Assembly: GCF_018294505.1 (NCBI RefSeq)
Contig: NC_057811.1
Coordinates: forward strand, 403,894,790-403,958,789
Length of the DNA: 64,000 nucleotides
Source: Triticum aestivum
Lineage: Eukaryota; Streptophyta; Magnoliopsida; Poales; Poaceae
Direction of reading: 5' to 3'
The notes under the pieces are model-generated. The model ran no database searches. It was given only the letters and a program-made list of their open reading frames with translations, and was not told the DNA's origin. The stretch's first letter is position 1, and each line of letters starts with the position of its first letter. The translations under genes and the position numbers were made by a program. Below, in pieces: positions 24,051 through 36,429 of the stretch.

Positions 24051-26555
24051 CAGCGCGCGCAGTAATTTTGTTTTTTCGGGACGAAGAAGGGTATCAACCG
24101 GGTTGTGCGGGAGCTGTGGCCCGTCTAGCCCAGGCTTTTATATCATATGTTTAGCACATGACCAGCCCAGTTTGTTTTTTTCCTTTCTGAAAATGGCTAG
24201 TTGTGATGCCCCCGATTTGACCGTACACTAATCATACACGCAAATGTGTACGATCAAGATCGAGGACTCACGGGAAGATATCACAACCCAACTCTAGACA
24301 CCAATTAAAATAAAACAAGCTTTATATTACAAGCCAGGGGCCTCGAAGGCTCGAATACATAAGCTCGAAAACACAAGAGTCAGCGGAAGCAATAATATCT
24401 GAGTACAGACATAAGTTAAACAAGATTGCCTTAAGAAGGCTAGCACAAAAGTAGCAACGATCGAAAAGGCAAGGCCTCCTGCCTGGGACCTCCTAACTAC
24501 TCCTCGAAGCCGAACTCCACGTAGAATCATCCTCGGGATCTCTAGCTCCTGGACTCCAGTATCTGGTTGTGACAACCAGGTATAGAAAGGGGAAAAGAGG
24601 GAGAAAAGCAACCGTGAGTACTCATCCAAAGTACTCGCAAGCAAGGAGCTACACTACATATGCATGGGTATATGTGTAAAGGGCCATATCGGTGGACTGA
24701 ACTGCAGAATGCCAGAATAAGAGGGGGATAGCTAATCCTGTCGAAGACTACGCTTCAGGCCACCTCCATCTTGCAGCATGTAGAAGAGAGTAGATGGTAA
24801 GTTCACCAAGTAGCATCGTATAGCATAATCCTACCCGGCGATCCCCTCCTCGTCGCCCTGTTAGAGAGCGATCACCGGGTTGTATCTGGCACTTGGAAGG
24901 GTGCGTTTTATTAAGTATCCGGTTCTAGTTGTCATAAGGTCAAGGTACAACTCCGGGTCGTCCTTTTACCGAGGGACACGGCTATTCGAATAGATAAACT
25001 TCCCTGCAGGGGTGCACCACATAACCCAACACGCTCGATCCCATTTGGCCGGACACACTTTAGTCCATCGGGAGGTAGAACCGTCCCAGGGATACTCAAT
25101 ATTTCAAATAATGTAAATGGTTAGTCCATAATAATAATAATCATAATCATCACAAGTCACAAGTCATGATCCAAGTTCTGGTTTAACAGTTTTTCTCCTC
25201 CGAAGACCGACACTAAGACCGACACTTGACCCATCCCAGACTGTAGTCCTTACCCATGGACACGGCTATTCGAGTAGATGTATAATCTCTGCAGAGGGTG
25301 TACTCTTTACCCACGGGTAATGGATTTCTTTAGTCCATCGGGACTAATTCCGTCTATGGTCTTTTAATTGAAAACACACCTAACCGCACACACCACCCTA
25401 ACTTACCGGTGTCTGGAATCACCCACGACACCCATTAAGAAAAACTCTAAGTGGGGAGGCTACAACCTCGACTTAGCATGGGATCACAAAATTTATACCG
25501 CGCGCAAACTAGGGGAGCTACCCCCTCGGCTCCAACTGGAAACACCCATGCCCCCGGACCAGGTGGCATGCCTACCGGATGCAGCCGGTATCTTCCACCA
25601 TGGCCTCTCTGTACGGTGTGTGCTAGGTAAGGGGTTGACAACTTACTGAACCATACCCTACCTATGGCAGGGACAAGTGGTAGTACGAAACAAGTATGGG
25701 GGGTTACTGGAACAAGACTCGATCTACGGCCGACTCAGGAGGTTTAAGTATTCCCTGCATGGTTAGCATAGCAATGTTCTTCATAGTTTCCCGACAGGGT
25801 CACCACCCCTCATGCCCCATCATGCCTTACTTCACATTCTCGCCACAACGAGACGTCAGTCACGGGGTTGTGTTCACCGGAACATAACCTCCTTTCGGAC
25901 TCCCTCCGAACTATCATCAGGCACATGTGGCATGAGAAGTAGCTACTGTCACCAATGTCACATACATAACAGAAAAGATTTTCACCATGTGCTTATATGC
26001 ATGAGTATGATTCCACATAAAATAACACCACTCCACATTAGCATAAATGATGGAGTTCTAAAATATTCTAGCAAAACAGCACCCAACTTGTATCATATCT
26101 GAGTTCAAGATGCTTGCTTTCAAGGTGTGGAGGGGTCAGGTGCACTCCAGAACTTTTGAAAGTTATAATCTCCCCTCCAAATTCCTATTTTCAAAAATAT
26201 TCAAAGAACACATACTTTAAAAACAGCGCAAAAAGTTGTCCTAGATATTTTTCAAATAAATCTTAAAATAAACTAGGTGGAATTTGAGAGAGGTAGGAAA
26301 AAGAATTAATTCATTTGGAGTTTTATTTAAAAAGATATAGCCAGTCAAAGTTTCAGTCAAAATCTGATTTTAAAATAAAACAGAAAAGAAAACATTTCGG
26401 ATGAAAAACGCTTTCCAGAGGGGGACACGTACTTCGGGCTTTATGGCTCCACTTAAAACAGCGCAGGCCGGCTCGGGGTCACTGACAGTGGGTCTAGGGG
26501 GCCCACTGGTCCGGTTTGACCAGTCGCCCGCGCCTCCCTCCTCCTCTGTCCGAGT

Positions 26556-26900
26556 CACTACTGGAATCAGCTAATTTGCCATCTGCCAGCTCTTTGCCGT
26601 CTGCTAGCTGACGGCAAAGAAGCTCTTTGCCATCAGCTACACATAAGCAGACGGCAAAGAAAAGGCTGACGGCAAAGAAGCTCTTTGCCATCTGCCAGAT
26701 CTTTGCCGTCTGCCAGCAGAGGGCAAAGAATCTTTGCCGTCCGCTGGCAGACGGCAAAGAGTGTGGTGGCCCCCACCCCCCGCTCGTTTGAAAAAATCTT
26801 AACGGCCCACCTCTTTGCCGTCCGCTAGCAGACGGCAAAGAGGAGAAAGGCGGACGGCAAAGGCTGGCTGACGGCAAAGAGGGCACTTGCCTAACGGCAG
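26556..26900 (+). repeat. Left subterminal repeat array of CACTA-2
   Basis: Many copies, on both strands, of ctttgccgtc / gacggcaaag with variants (tttgccatc). They often pair as short palindromes such as tttgccgtcnnctnnnagacggcaaa. In En/Spm, TNPA binds subterminal motifs of this kind to bring the ends together. Confidence 0.9.
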
Positions 26901-27411
26901 GTACCCCCCCCCCCCCGCCCGTTACTCACTTCGTCCTCGCCCTTCTCCTCCCACCCCGCCGCCGCCGCCGCCCGCCGCCCCGTCGCCCCGCCGCCCCGGC
27001 TCCCCGCCGCCCCACCGCCCCGTCGCCCCGGCCCCCGCCGCCCCGCGCCCCACCGCCGCCCCGCCCAGAGCCGCCCCGGCCCCCCGCCGCCTCCTCCACC
27101 GCCCCTCGCCGCCCGGCCCCCCGCCGCCCCGCCTCCTCCACCGCCCCGCCCCGGCCCCCCGCCGCCCCGCCTCCTCCACCGCCCGTCCCGGCCCCCCGTC
27201 GCCGGCCCCTCCCCGACCCGTCGCCGCCCCCCACAGTGAGCCCCTCCCATTTTTTTCTGTTTTTTTGTTTTTTTCTGTTTAGATAAGGTTTTTTAGTTTA
27301 AGTTTTTTCAGTTTAGAATTAATTAGTTTAGGTTATTTAGTTTAATTAGTTTAGGTTTAATTAGTTTTAATTAGTTTAGGTTTTTAGTTTAGGTTTAGGT
27401 TTAGGTTAAGT
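26901..27411. other. GC-rich then T-rich spacer in CACTA-2
   Basis: 26901-27236 is almost purely C and G with ccgccccg-type repeats. Proline- or glycine-rich ORFs in it are composition artefacts. 27240-27411 is T-rich with ttagtttagg words and a few ttaggt hexamers. Confidence 0.6.
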
Positions 27412-27793
27412 AGAAGGGGGAAGAAGAAGAAGAAGAAGAAGAAGAAGAAGAGGAGGAGGAGGAGAAGAAGAAGAAGAAGAAGAAGAAGAAGAAGAAGAAG
27501 AGAAGAAGAAGAAGAAGAAGAAGAAGAAGAAGAAGAAGAAGAAGAAGAAGAAGAAGAAGAAGAAGAAGAAGAAGAAGAAGAAGAAGAAGAAGAAGAAGAA
27601 GAAGAAGAAGAAGAAGAAGAAGAAGAAGAAGAAGAAGAAGAAGAAGAAGAGGAGGAGGAGGAGGAGGAGGAGGAGGAGGAGGAGGAGGAGGAGGAGGAGG
27701 AGGAGGAGAAGAAGAAGAAGAAGAAGAAGAAGAAGAAGAAGAGGAGGAGGAGGAGGAGGAGGAGAAAGAAGAAGAAGAAGAAAAAGAAGAAGA
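27412..27793 (+). repeat. 382-bp uninterrupted purine tract (GAA/GGA repeats)
   Basis: No pyrimidine occurs on the plus strand from 27412 to 27793. Most of it is (gaa)n with three (gga)n blocks. Ser-, Leu- and Phe-only ORFs read from the minus strand are artefacts of this tract. Confidence 0.97.
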
Positions 27794-27854
27794 CGGGGAA
27801 TGAGAAGAAGTAGAAGAATGAGAAGAAGTAGAAGTAGTAGAAGAATGAGAAGAC

Positions 27855-28265
27855 CCCCTGACCCCCCAACCCCGACACCACACCCCGACACCCGACCCCG
27901 ACTCCACCCCGACACCCGACCCCCTAACCCCCTGACCCCGACACGACACCCCGACCCCCCGACCCCGAAACAGCACCCCGACCCCGACACGGCACCCCGA
28001 CACCGACACGGCACCCCGACACCGACACGACACCCCGACCCCCGACACGACACCCCGACCCCCGACACGACACCCCCGACACCCCGACCCCGAGACCCCG
28101 ACCCCGACCCCGACACCCCGACCCCGAGCCTGACCCGACACCCCGACCCCGACACCGACACGGCACCCCGACTCCGACCCGGCACCCCGACCCGACACCC
28201 CGACCCCGAGACCCCGACCCCGACACGGCACCCCGAGACCGACACGACACCCCGACCCCCGACAC
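27855..28265 (+). repeat. C-rich minisatellite of ccccgac-type words
   Basis: Dozens of short units such as ccccgacacc and ccccgaccccgac without a fixed longer period. Long ORFs on both strands follow from the lack of stop codons in the repeat and are not genes. Confidence 0.9.
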
Positions 28266-28692
28266 CTCCCGAAAAGGTGTTCTTTGGCCTTCCAGAAGCC
28301 GACGGGGGTCATATATTTGTGAATTATTAGTTAGGTCATATATCTTTCGATTTTGTTATGAAAAACATCATATATAATTGTGTTGATCGGGTAGTTTTAA
28401 ATGTGCAGTTGTTTCATCGCTGCGAGGTTTGGTGTTCGACGACCTCGCCGTGCGTTTGACGAGCTCTGCCCCTTCGTTCGTGGGTGAGCACAAATGACAT
28501 GTCCTCCTCCCCCATTAATTATTTGATCTATTCCGATGAAACTTGATAGCTAGATATATATGTGTCTTGAATCATCAGTATGCGTAACCAATATGTGTCT
28601 CCCGTTCGAAAGCGTCATAGTTATAAATATGCATGCATTTGCATATTTATAACCTTGATTCTTTCGAATTGTCCAACGCTAACCATGGACAG

Positions 28693-28910
28693 CCCGAGTA
28701 TGTTTAGATTGGGTTCGTTTTCCCATATGCTTTGCTCCGGCTCCGACGCATAAATTTCGTCAGTGCCTCCCCTGTTGTTCTCCGGGTACACATCCTCTCC
28801 GTTTATTGCAGAGACGTGTATCATGAGAACAGCTGGGAGGTGCTGCCAAAATTTTGCGTAGGATCCGGGGCATAGCATGGGAAAATGAACCCAATCTAAA
28901 CATACTCGGG
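28693..28910. repeat. Long imperfect foldback hairpin upstream of the CACTA-2 transposase
   Basis: The first 34 bases (cccgagtatgtttagattgg onward) and the last 34 (ending aatctaaacatactcggg) are inverted copies with one mismatch. The similarity continues inward at about 80 % until the arms meet near 28800, so the arms are about 108 bp. A transcript could fold into a pri-miRNA-like stem. Upstream (28408-28500) there is an exon-like stretch after an atgtgcag acceptor-like site. A 102-codon minus-strand ORF overlaps it and is probably a by-product. Confidence 0.75.
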
Positions 28911-29007
28911 TGGGATTATGACCTATCATTACCTATTAGAGTGTAGGTTGCATGGACGTAATAAAATTGACAAAGTAGATCAACTGATGAATACATACAT
29001 GGTGAAT

Positions 29008-29031
29008 TATATATATATATATATATATATT
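29008..29031 (+). repeat. (AT)n microsatellite
   Basis: About 12 at units, 30 bp before the transposase start. Confidence 0.95.
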
Positions 29032-29062
29032 TGTTGTGTGTCTAGTAGCTCTGAAAGTCAAG

Positions 29063-32000
29063 ATGAGTGATCGTGCGTGGATGTACACCGGTCACACTGG
29101 TCAGAACAAATGAAGCACTGAATGGTTCACAAAAACCAAGGGGTTTGTGCGAGCCGCATTTGCAAATGGCCAGAGGAAAACCTGGTGCCCCTGTTTACGA
29201 TGCGGCAATTGGGAAAAGAGGACAGAGGCTGAAATGGGCAAACACCTGCAGAAGAGTGGTTTTACGCCCGATTATACGGTGTGGACATTTCATGGTGAGT
29301 CTGCCCAACGTGACCGAGCTGAGGTGGATCGTCGTCGCACCGACGAGCATGGTACCGGGATGGAAAACATGGTGCAAGACTTTGATGATGCTCGGGATTC
29401 GGACGAGGAGATGGAGGAATCTGCAAAGGCCTTCAATGAAATGTTGGAGTCTTCAAAACGTCCGCTCCATGAGCACACTGAGCTTTGTCAGTTGGATGCC
29501 ATCTCACAAGTAATGGCTCTGAAGGCTCAGTTCAACTTGGGCAGAGAATGCTACGATGCAATGATGACAGTATTTGGACGCTTTCTACCCAAAGGCCATG
29601 TAATGCCTGCAAACCTGTACCAGTCGGACAAAATCCTCCATGCACTGAAGATGCCCTATGATAAGATACATGCCTGTGAGAAAGGATGTGTCTTGTTTAG
29701 GCTTGACTATGCGGACTTGAACTATTGTCCCATTTGCAAGTCTTCCAGGTATGTTGTGGTAGACAACGGTATGGGTGAGAAGACACAGACCAAAATCCCC
29801 GTTAGTGTTCTTCGGTATATGCCAATCGTACCAAGACTTCAACGTCTTTTCATGGTCGAAGAGACGGCCAGACAGATGACATGGCACAAAACGGGCAAAA
29901 GAACCGAACTAGATGCAGATGGGAATCTGATGATTGTACACACATCGGATGGTGTTGCGTGGAAAAAGTTTGATGAATTACATGGTGACAAAGCGGCAGA
30001 TCCGAGGCATCCTCGAGTCGGCATCAGCACGGATGGGTTCAGTGTGTTTGGTATGACGGCAGCCCAATACAGTTGTTGGCCCGTATTTGTCTTTCCACTC
30101 AATCTCCCCCCCGGACAGATTATGCAAAGAAAGAACATTTTCCTGACGTTGATAATTCCAGGGCCCAACTATCCGGGGAAAAATATGAATGTGTACATGC
30201 AACCGCTTAAGGACGAATTGCAAGAAGCCTGGGATAATGGGTTCAAGACATACGATGCCTATAGCAAACGGAACTTCATAATGCGTGTCTGGTACATGTA
30301 CTCGACGCATGACTTGCCGGCGTATGCGCTATTCGTTGGCTGGTGTGTGCATGGAAGGTTCCCGTGCCCCACATGCAAGGGAGCTCTTGAGTTTCGTTGG
30401 CTTCAGGCCGGTCGCAAGTTTTCTTGCTTCGACATGCATAGACAGTTCCTGAATCCTCGCCATAAGTTCAGGAAAGACAAGAAGAACTTCATCAGAGGTA
30501 GAGTTGTCAAAAGCTCTGCACCACATGCATTGACAGGCCAACAGACCCTGGATCAGTTAAACGCTCTCGAGCCAGATCCAGAGCGTCCAGGGTACTTCAA
30601 GGGGTATAATTCTAAGCACGCCTGGACTCACAAAACATGCTTATGGGATCTGCCTTGCTTCAAAGACCTCCTTTGCCCACACAACATCGACGTGATGCAC
30701 ACTGAGAAGAATATCGCCGAGGCACTTTTTGGTACATTGTTAGGCATAGATGGGAAGTAAAGGATAATACTAAGGCTAGAGTCGATCTGGAGGCGCTATG
30801 TGATAGGCCGTTACAAAACATGAAAGAACCGAAAGGAAAGCAGAACTAGACGAAGCCAAAGGCATGGTTCAATCTTGGAAGGCCAGCTATGAGGGAAATT
30901 ATCTTGTGGGTGAAAATGCAGTTGATGTTCCCCGATGGGTATGCAGCGAATCTACAGAGGGGAGCTAGTCTTGATAAATTGAAGATATTTGGTCTCAAGA
31001 GTCATGATTGGCACATATGGATTGAGCGGGTAATGCCGGTGATGTTGCGTGGCTTCATCCCTGAGGATGAATGGCTAGTACTGGCAGAACTCAGCTATTT
31101 CTTCCGTGTTCTTTGTGCGAAAGAACTATCGCCTGGCGTGCTAGAAGAAATGGAAGAGTTGGCGCCGGAGTTGATCTGCAAGTTAGAGAAGATCTTTCCA
31201 CCGGGCTTCTTTAATCCAATGCAACATTTGATTTTGCATCTCCCGACCGAGGCAAGATTGGGGGGGCCCGTGCAAAATCGTTGGTGCTACCCAACTGAGA
31301 GGATGCAGAAGACGCTTCGACAAAAATGTAAAAATAAACATAGAATTGAAGCATCGATGGCTGAGGCATTCATCACTGAGGAGGCGGCAAACTTCGTGAC
31401 AGCACACTACGAAGCCAAAAATCGTCATTTGCATAATCCGAAGCCTCGGTACAATGCTGACGACCCTAAAAAGGGTGGATCCAACCTCAGCCTATTCAAA
31501 GGGAATCTCGCACCAGCCAGTGTTTCAAATCCAGTATCTTTGGATAACGAACAATGGCGGACCATTTCGTTGTATATCTTCAACAACCTGATAGAAGTGC
31601 GGCCGTACATCGAGTAAGTTCTCGGTACATAGTTTCGCAACTTCTATTTCCTTTGAACTGCTCTTATTCCTGGATATTTCATACAGTCGATACGTCGCCT
31701 TATTCTCGTATGGAGCGGTGATCCAAAAGGATTCTGTCGAAGAGTATGAGCTTCTCGCAAAGCAAGGAGGCGGCTATCCCGGTTTCATCTCTTGGTTCAA
31801 ACAAACGGTAATTTCTATTAGACTTGTAGGCTAATTTGTAGGCGGCTATCCCGGTTTCATTCGCTAATTTGTGCGTAATGCAACAATCCTTTCATATTAA
31901 ACTTGTAGGCTAATTCAGAGTCTATGGACGCCGAATTGAGACAAGTCGCTAATGGTTTTGACTATAAGGTCCGTTCATTTGACAAATACGACATCAACGG

Positions 32001-32724
32001 GTATCGCTTTCGTACCTATGGCAAAGAGCTATCTATGGCCGACCGAAAGTCTACAAATTGTTGTGTATCTGCTATCGGCGAAGGAGGTACCGAGTATTAT
32101 GGGAGAGTTGAAGCAATTTATGAACTTCTATTCTATGGTGAAAACCCACCGAATGTCGTAGTCTTCAAATGTTATTGGTTTCAGCCGAAGGAGACTAGAA
32201 GGACTCATGAACATATAGGGCTAGTTGAAATCAACCAAAGCACCCATTTAGATGTTCTTGATGTCTATATTACGGCTCAACAGGCGACCCAAGTATTCTA
32301 TCTATCGTGGGCCTGCCAAACTAATCCAAATCTGAAAGGTTGGGATGTCGTTTATGAAGTGCCGCCACGTGCTAGACTATCTCCCCCAAAGGAAGAGGAT
32401 TATGAACCTCACATTAACCCAGACACATATGAAGGAGAATTCTTCCAAGAGACACGTCTTTCCAAAAAGCGTTTCAAGAACCGCTATACTTCACCCCAAA
32501 ACATTGAAGTAGACAGAGACAGTGAATCCGACATCACCCCAGAGGAGGAACAAGAAGAGCCGGAACAAGAAGAGGTTACTGCTGCGGATGACCTGTCATT
32601 GCTTGACCGATTACGTCAAGGTGGCCTTGCACATGTTGATGCCACTGAACCCTATGAGCCCGTCATTGATTATAGTGATGATGATGATTATGCATTTATT
32701 GATGATACTGATCGAGATTATTAG
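29063..32724 (+). pseudogene. TNP2-type CACTA transposase, decayed (CACTA-2)
   Basis: The ATG at 29063 gives MSDRAWMYTGHTGQ, the usual Transpos_assoc start. Then come a TNP2 core (YADLNYCPICKSSRY, LRYMPIVPRLQRLF, NIDVMHTEKNIAEALFGTLL), DUF4218 (KSHDWHIWIERVMPVMLRG to PTERMQKTLR) and DUF4216 (EYYGRVEAIYELLF, ATQVFYLSW), with a very acidic end. Exons: 29063-31613, 31687-31807 and 31921-32724, in phase. Lesions: TGA at 29111-29113 and TAG at 30847-30849, both where Trp is expected (G to A changes), and a 2-base frame change near 30757. The rest of the frame is open, so decay is recent. It would have supplied the catalytic transposase. It lies 137 bp before the second gene. Confidence 0.93.
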
Positions 32725-32861
32725 TAGTGTCAGGTATTAAATTTTTTAATGTTGTACTTGATGATGATACACTTAAGTGATACACATATTATTATTCATG
32801 TCGGTCTTTTTTTTATGTTGTACTAATTTCGTTTACTGTTTGTCATGGCAGGTGTTGAAAG

Positions 32862-35323
32862 ATGGTGGGCGCTGGTCGGGAGCGCGCCAAGGCCCCTTCT
32901 TCGTCGGCGCGTGGTCTGAGGTCTTCGATTCCAGACGTACCTCTCCGCCGAGTGTTGCTGGACAGTATGTCCACACCGCCGGGCCCTTCTTCGTCGACCG
33001 CGGTGCCCAGCAGGGGACGAGGTAGGAAGAGAGGAGGTGGGGCACGTGGTCGCGGGAGAGGAGGTAGGGTGACTGCTCGGGCGCCTTCCTCGCCGCCACC
33101 CCCAGCTGTTTCACCCAAGCACGTGACTGCTAGGGTGGACTCGTCCGAGGAGGAGGCTACACGGACTCTGGTCCACGAGCCTCCGGTCCACGGGTCTTGG
33201 GCCCACGAGCCTCGGGTCGACTGGCCTTCGGCCCACGAGAGTTCGGCCTACGAGACCCGGGAGGAGCACACGTCCGGATGGGGTACCTGGCCGGATCAGC
33301 CCGAGCAGCCGAGTGGCCATGCTGATGATGGCGGGGAGCCGACTGATCTTGAGGAGGAGGGTGGCACCGTCTACCAGCGTGGTGCTACACGGCTCCCGTC
33401 CGTGCCGGCAACCCGCGAGCAGAGGTGGTTGATCCTCCCTGATGGGGAGAGGTACGTAAGTGCATTTAATATTTTTGTACCTTCTGCATTCACGTTTCTT
33501 CAAATAACTAATGCGTTGGCCTTGTCATGCTGCAGGGGTTGGGACCACCATCATAGTGTCCGCCGGCCCAACTCCGTCCTTGGAGTTCTTTGCCGGCAAA
33601 ACTTCCCGGGGTTTGTCACGTTGCCTGGTGAGGGTCGGCTTCCAGAGCTTGGGTTGAGCTGGGAGCACTACGTGGCTGCCCCGGCCCCGCGGGATGTCAT
33701 TATCGACGGTGTCGTGTGCGACACGAGGGCAGACATGGTGATCAGGACGTTCTGGGTAATTTCTCCTTTACACATTTCAAAATCTGCAACTAGCTAGTTA
33801 TTAATTGTACTAATCAATATTGTCTCATTTGATTGCAGACATTCTATAGGTGTGAGGAGGGATACGAGGAGGACAGCGCAAATGTTATCCAGAACGTCTG
33901 CAAGCGCCTACTCCAGAACTTACGGCACGAGGCTCGGGTGCAGGCTGTTCAAGACTACTACGCCTTGCGTGGTATCAAGAAGACCAAGCCGGCGTGCCGC
34001 GATAAGTTCCTGAGTAAGGAGCAGTACATGAAGGTAATTCTTAAGGCCTTCTACTTAAGTTCCTTCATTTAGTAATTCTTAGCCGTAGCGCTCAAGTTTC
34101 TATTTGCTAACTTAGGCGCCTCCGAGATGGTGTGCGGATCGGATGGATTGTTGGGAGGTGTTGGTCGATGCGTGGTGCTCACAAAAATGGCTAGCCCTCC
34201 ACAAGCAGGCCAAGGACAAACGTGCCCAAATGGAAGGTGTGCCACACCATCAAGGCAACTCCAACTTATATCAGTTCGGGCGCAACTGGGTATGTGGTTT
34301 GCTTCATGATTCATGCAATTCATTCATCATGCTAGCTTGAGCCCTTTAATTACTAATTTTCATTGTTTCTCTCTTTCAGGCACGCTACAATAAGGCGGAT
34401 AAGGTGCCAGAGGTGTACGACCTGTATGCCATGGCCCACACTGGCTCTTTCAAGAAAGTCAAGGCTTTCTCTCAGTCTGACCTCGATGATGCAAACAACT
34501 TCACCAACATCTCCTCCCACAACAAGCTCGTGAGATGTAGAGATGAGGGGAAGGCGAGGAAAGGGGAGTACTTTAACCCGAGCCAGGGTCCCATTGATCC
34601 AGAGCTGGTGATGATATCTGGTGGCGGGAGGTCCCATGGCTCCATAGCCATTGGAGATGGACTTATCCGTTGTCCTAGCACTCTCCCGGAGATCAAGGCG
34701 CGCCAGTCGAGCTCCGCTCCTGAGATAAGGCCTCGTGAACGGTCAGTGCAACTCGCCATCAAGGTTAGTGATACGTACTCAGTTATCTTTCTCCATTACA
34801 TTGTGTGCGCTTCCATCAATGATTACAAATGGTCATGTGAGTGGTGTTGCAGGCTGCTATACAGACTGAGAGAGATAGAACGGAGAAACTTCTAGCGGAG
34901 GCGGCGGAGAGGCAGCGGGAGATGGAGGAGAGGACGAGAAAGATGATGGAGGAGGAGAGGGCACGGAATGACATGCAGGCAAGGGCCATGTACGAGCTCC
35001 TTGTGGTAAGTTTCTTCTGCAGATTACTTGCTAGTCTTAACATTTGAGTCTCATTACTAACTAGTATGACTCTGTTCTGAAAACCAAATGTGCAGTCTGT
35101 GTGCGAGAAGTCCGGTCAGCCCGCTCCGCCGATGCCAGTGATTGCTCCTGGGAGCACGGTGAGTTTAGTTTGAATGGACATTACTTGGTAGTCTTAACAT
35201 TTGAGTGTCGTAATGCTAACGAGACATTGGAAATGATCTTTGGTGCAGCTTAACTCCAGAAACGCATCGCACGATCCTTCTCCAGGTAGCGGCACTAGCC
35301 ACCCCGCTCCTACACCTCCCTGA
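32862..35323 (+). CDS. TNPA-type second CACTA protein (Transposase_24 / Ptta-En-Spm family), eight exons, apparently intact
   Basis: Exons 32862-33451, 33536-33755, 33839-34033, 34116-34289, 34380-34763, 34853-35005, 35096-35158 and 35249-35323 are joined by GT...AG introns, stay in phase and give 617 residues without a stop. The N-terminus is Ser-, Pro- and Arg-Gly-rich. The middle carries the Transposase_24 region (NLRHEARVQAVQDYYALRG, KPACRDKFLSKEQYMK, PPRWCADRMDCWEVLVDAWC, YDLYAMAHTGSFKK). A coiled coil follows (TEKLLAEAAERQREMEERTR). In En/Spm, TNPA binds subterminal repeats and helps TNP2. The ATG at 32862 directly follows a cag acceptor-like site, so a 5' non-coding exon is possible; the in-frame ATG at 32967 is an alternative. 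No lesion is seen. Confidence 0.85.
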
Positions 35324-35399
35324 TCACGGTAAGTTTCTCTAGTGTTTTGCTTAACAAATGCATAAAGACCTAGACTTAGCTTTATTTCCTCCAATATGC

Positions 35400-36060
35400 T
35401 TACCATAATGACCTAGAGTTAGCTTATTTTCCTCCAAAATGACCCATTTTACCTAGGTTAGCTTATAAATGATGCAGTTCATCCAAGTTAGCTCAAAAAT
35501 GACCCATTTTACCTACATTAGCTCCTAAATGATCCATTTTACCTACGTTAGCTTTAAAATGGCCCATTTCACCTAGGTTAACTCCAAAATGACCCATCTT
35601 ACCTAGGTTATCTCATAAACGATCCATTTCAACTAATTTAGCTCATAAACGATCCATTTGACCTAAGTGAGCTAAAAACGATCCATTTCACCTAAATTAG
35701 CTCTTAAATGATCCATTTCACCTAAGTTAGCTCAAAAAGATCCATTTCAACTAAATTAGCTCTAAAATGACCCATTTTACGTAGATGAGCTCCTAAATGA
35801 TCCATTTTACCCACGTTAGCTTTAAAATGACCCATTTCACCTAGGTTAGCTCCAAAATGACCCATTTCACCTTACTTAGCTCAAAAACGATGCCCTTCAC
35901 CTTAGTTAGCTCATAAACGACCCATTTCAACTAAGTTATCTCATAAATGATCCATTTCAACTAAGTTAGCTCATAAAAAACCCATTTCAACTTAGTTAGC
36001 TCATATATGATCCATTTCACCTAAGTTAGCTCATAAATGACATATACTTCTTGTTCTAGT
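35400..36060 (+). repeat. About 30-bp tandem array in the 3' part of CACTA-2
   Basis: Roughly twenty degenerate copies of a unit built from gatccatttcacctaag and ttagctcataaat. It lies directly downstream of the TNPA-type gene and is AT-rich. No ORF. Confidence 0.9.
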
Positions 36061-36429
36061 CTTCTTCTTGTTCTAGTCACCTATTTCTAACTTTCTTATT
36101 TACCATTTTGCAGATTTCATTCGCTTCATGGAAGCTAGCTTGCTATGATGGAGTGCTTGCTTTTCCTTTGATGAAACTTTGCATTGTATCTAGCTTGCTA
36201 TGATGGAACTTGCTATCTTCATGAAACATTGCATTATAATATATATATGGATGGAACAATGTGTATGGATGGAACTTGCTTATGTATGAACAATGTGTAT
36301 GGATGAAACTGATGTGATATGTGATATGAAACTTATGTGCTGGATATGTGCTGGATATGTGATATGAAACTTATATATTTTCTGTGCAAATTGTGGGATT
36401 TAATAAAAAACAGAAAAAACAGACAATAT
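36061..36429. other. 3' spacer of CACTA-2
   Basis: AT-rich DNA with repeated atggatgaaac / gaaacttatgtgctgg words. It resembles a 3' untranslated region of the TNPA-type gene. No gene seen. Confidence 0.45.

Noticed and set aside
25368..26102. ORFs of 63-96 codons present also at 43358-44092
   Set aside because: The agreement only reflects recent copying of the two LTRs of element Y; no known product and no codon-level conservation beyond that.
26887..27282. Pro-rich plus-strand and Gly/Arg-rich minus-strand ORFs
   Set aside because: Composition artefacts of an almost pure G+C stretch; several frames are open together.
27380..27410. Telomere-like ttaggt repeats
   Set aside because: Only a few hexamers, not the plant TTTAGGG heptamer, embedded in degenerate T-rich DNA inside a transposon.
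27384..28312. Minus-strand ORFs of 165-303 codons rich in Ser, Leu, Phe, Gly or Pro
   Set aside because: They are translations of the purine tract and the C-rich minisatellite.
28621..28929. Minus-strand ORF of 102 codons over the foldback
   Set aside because: It spans both hairpin arms, so its composition is explained by the inverted repeat; it might be an old leader ORF but cannot be supported.
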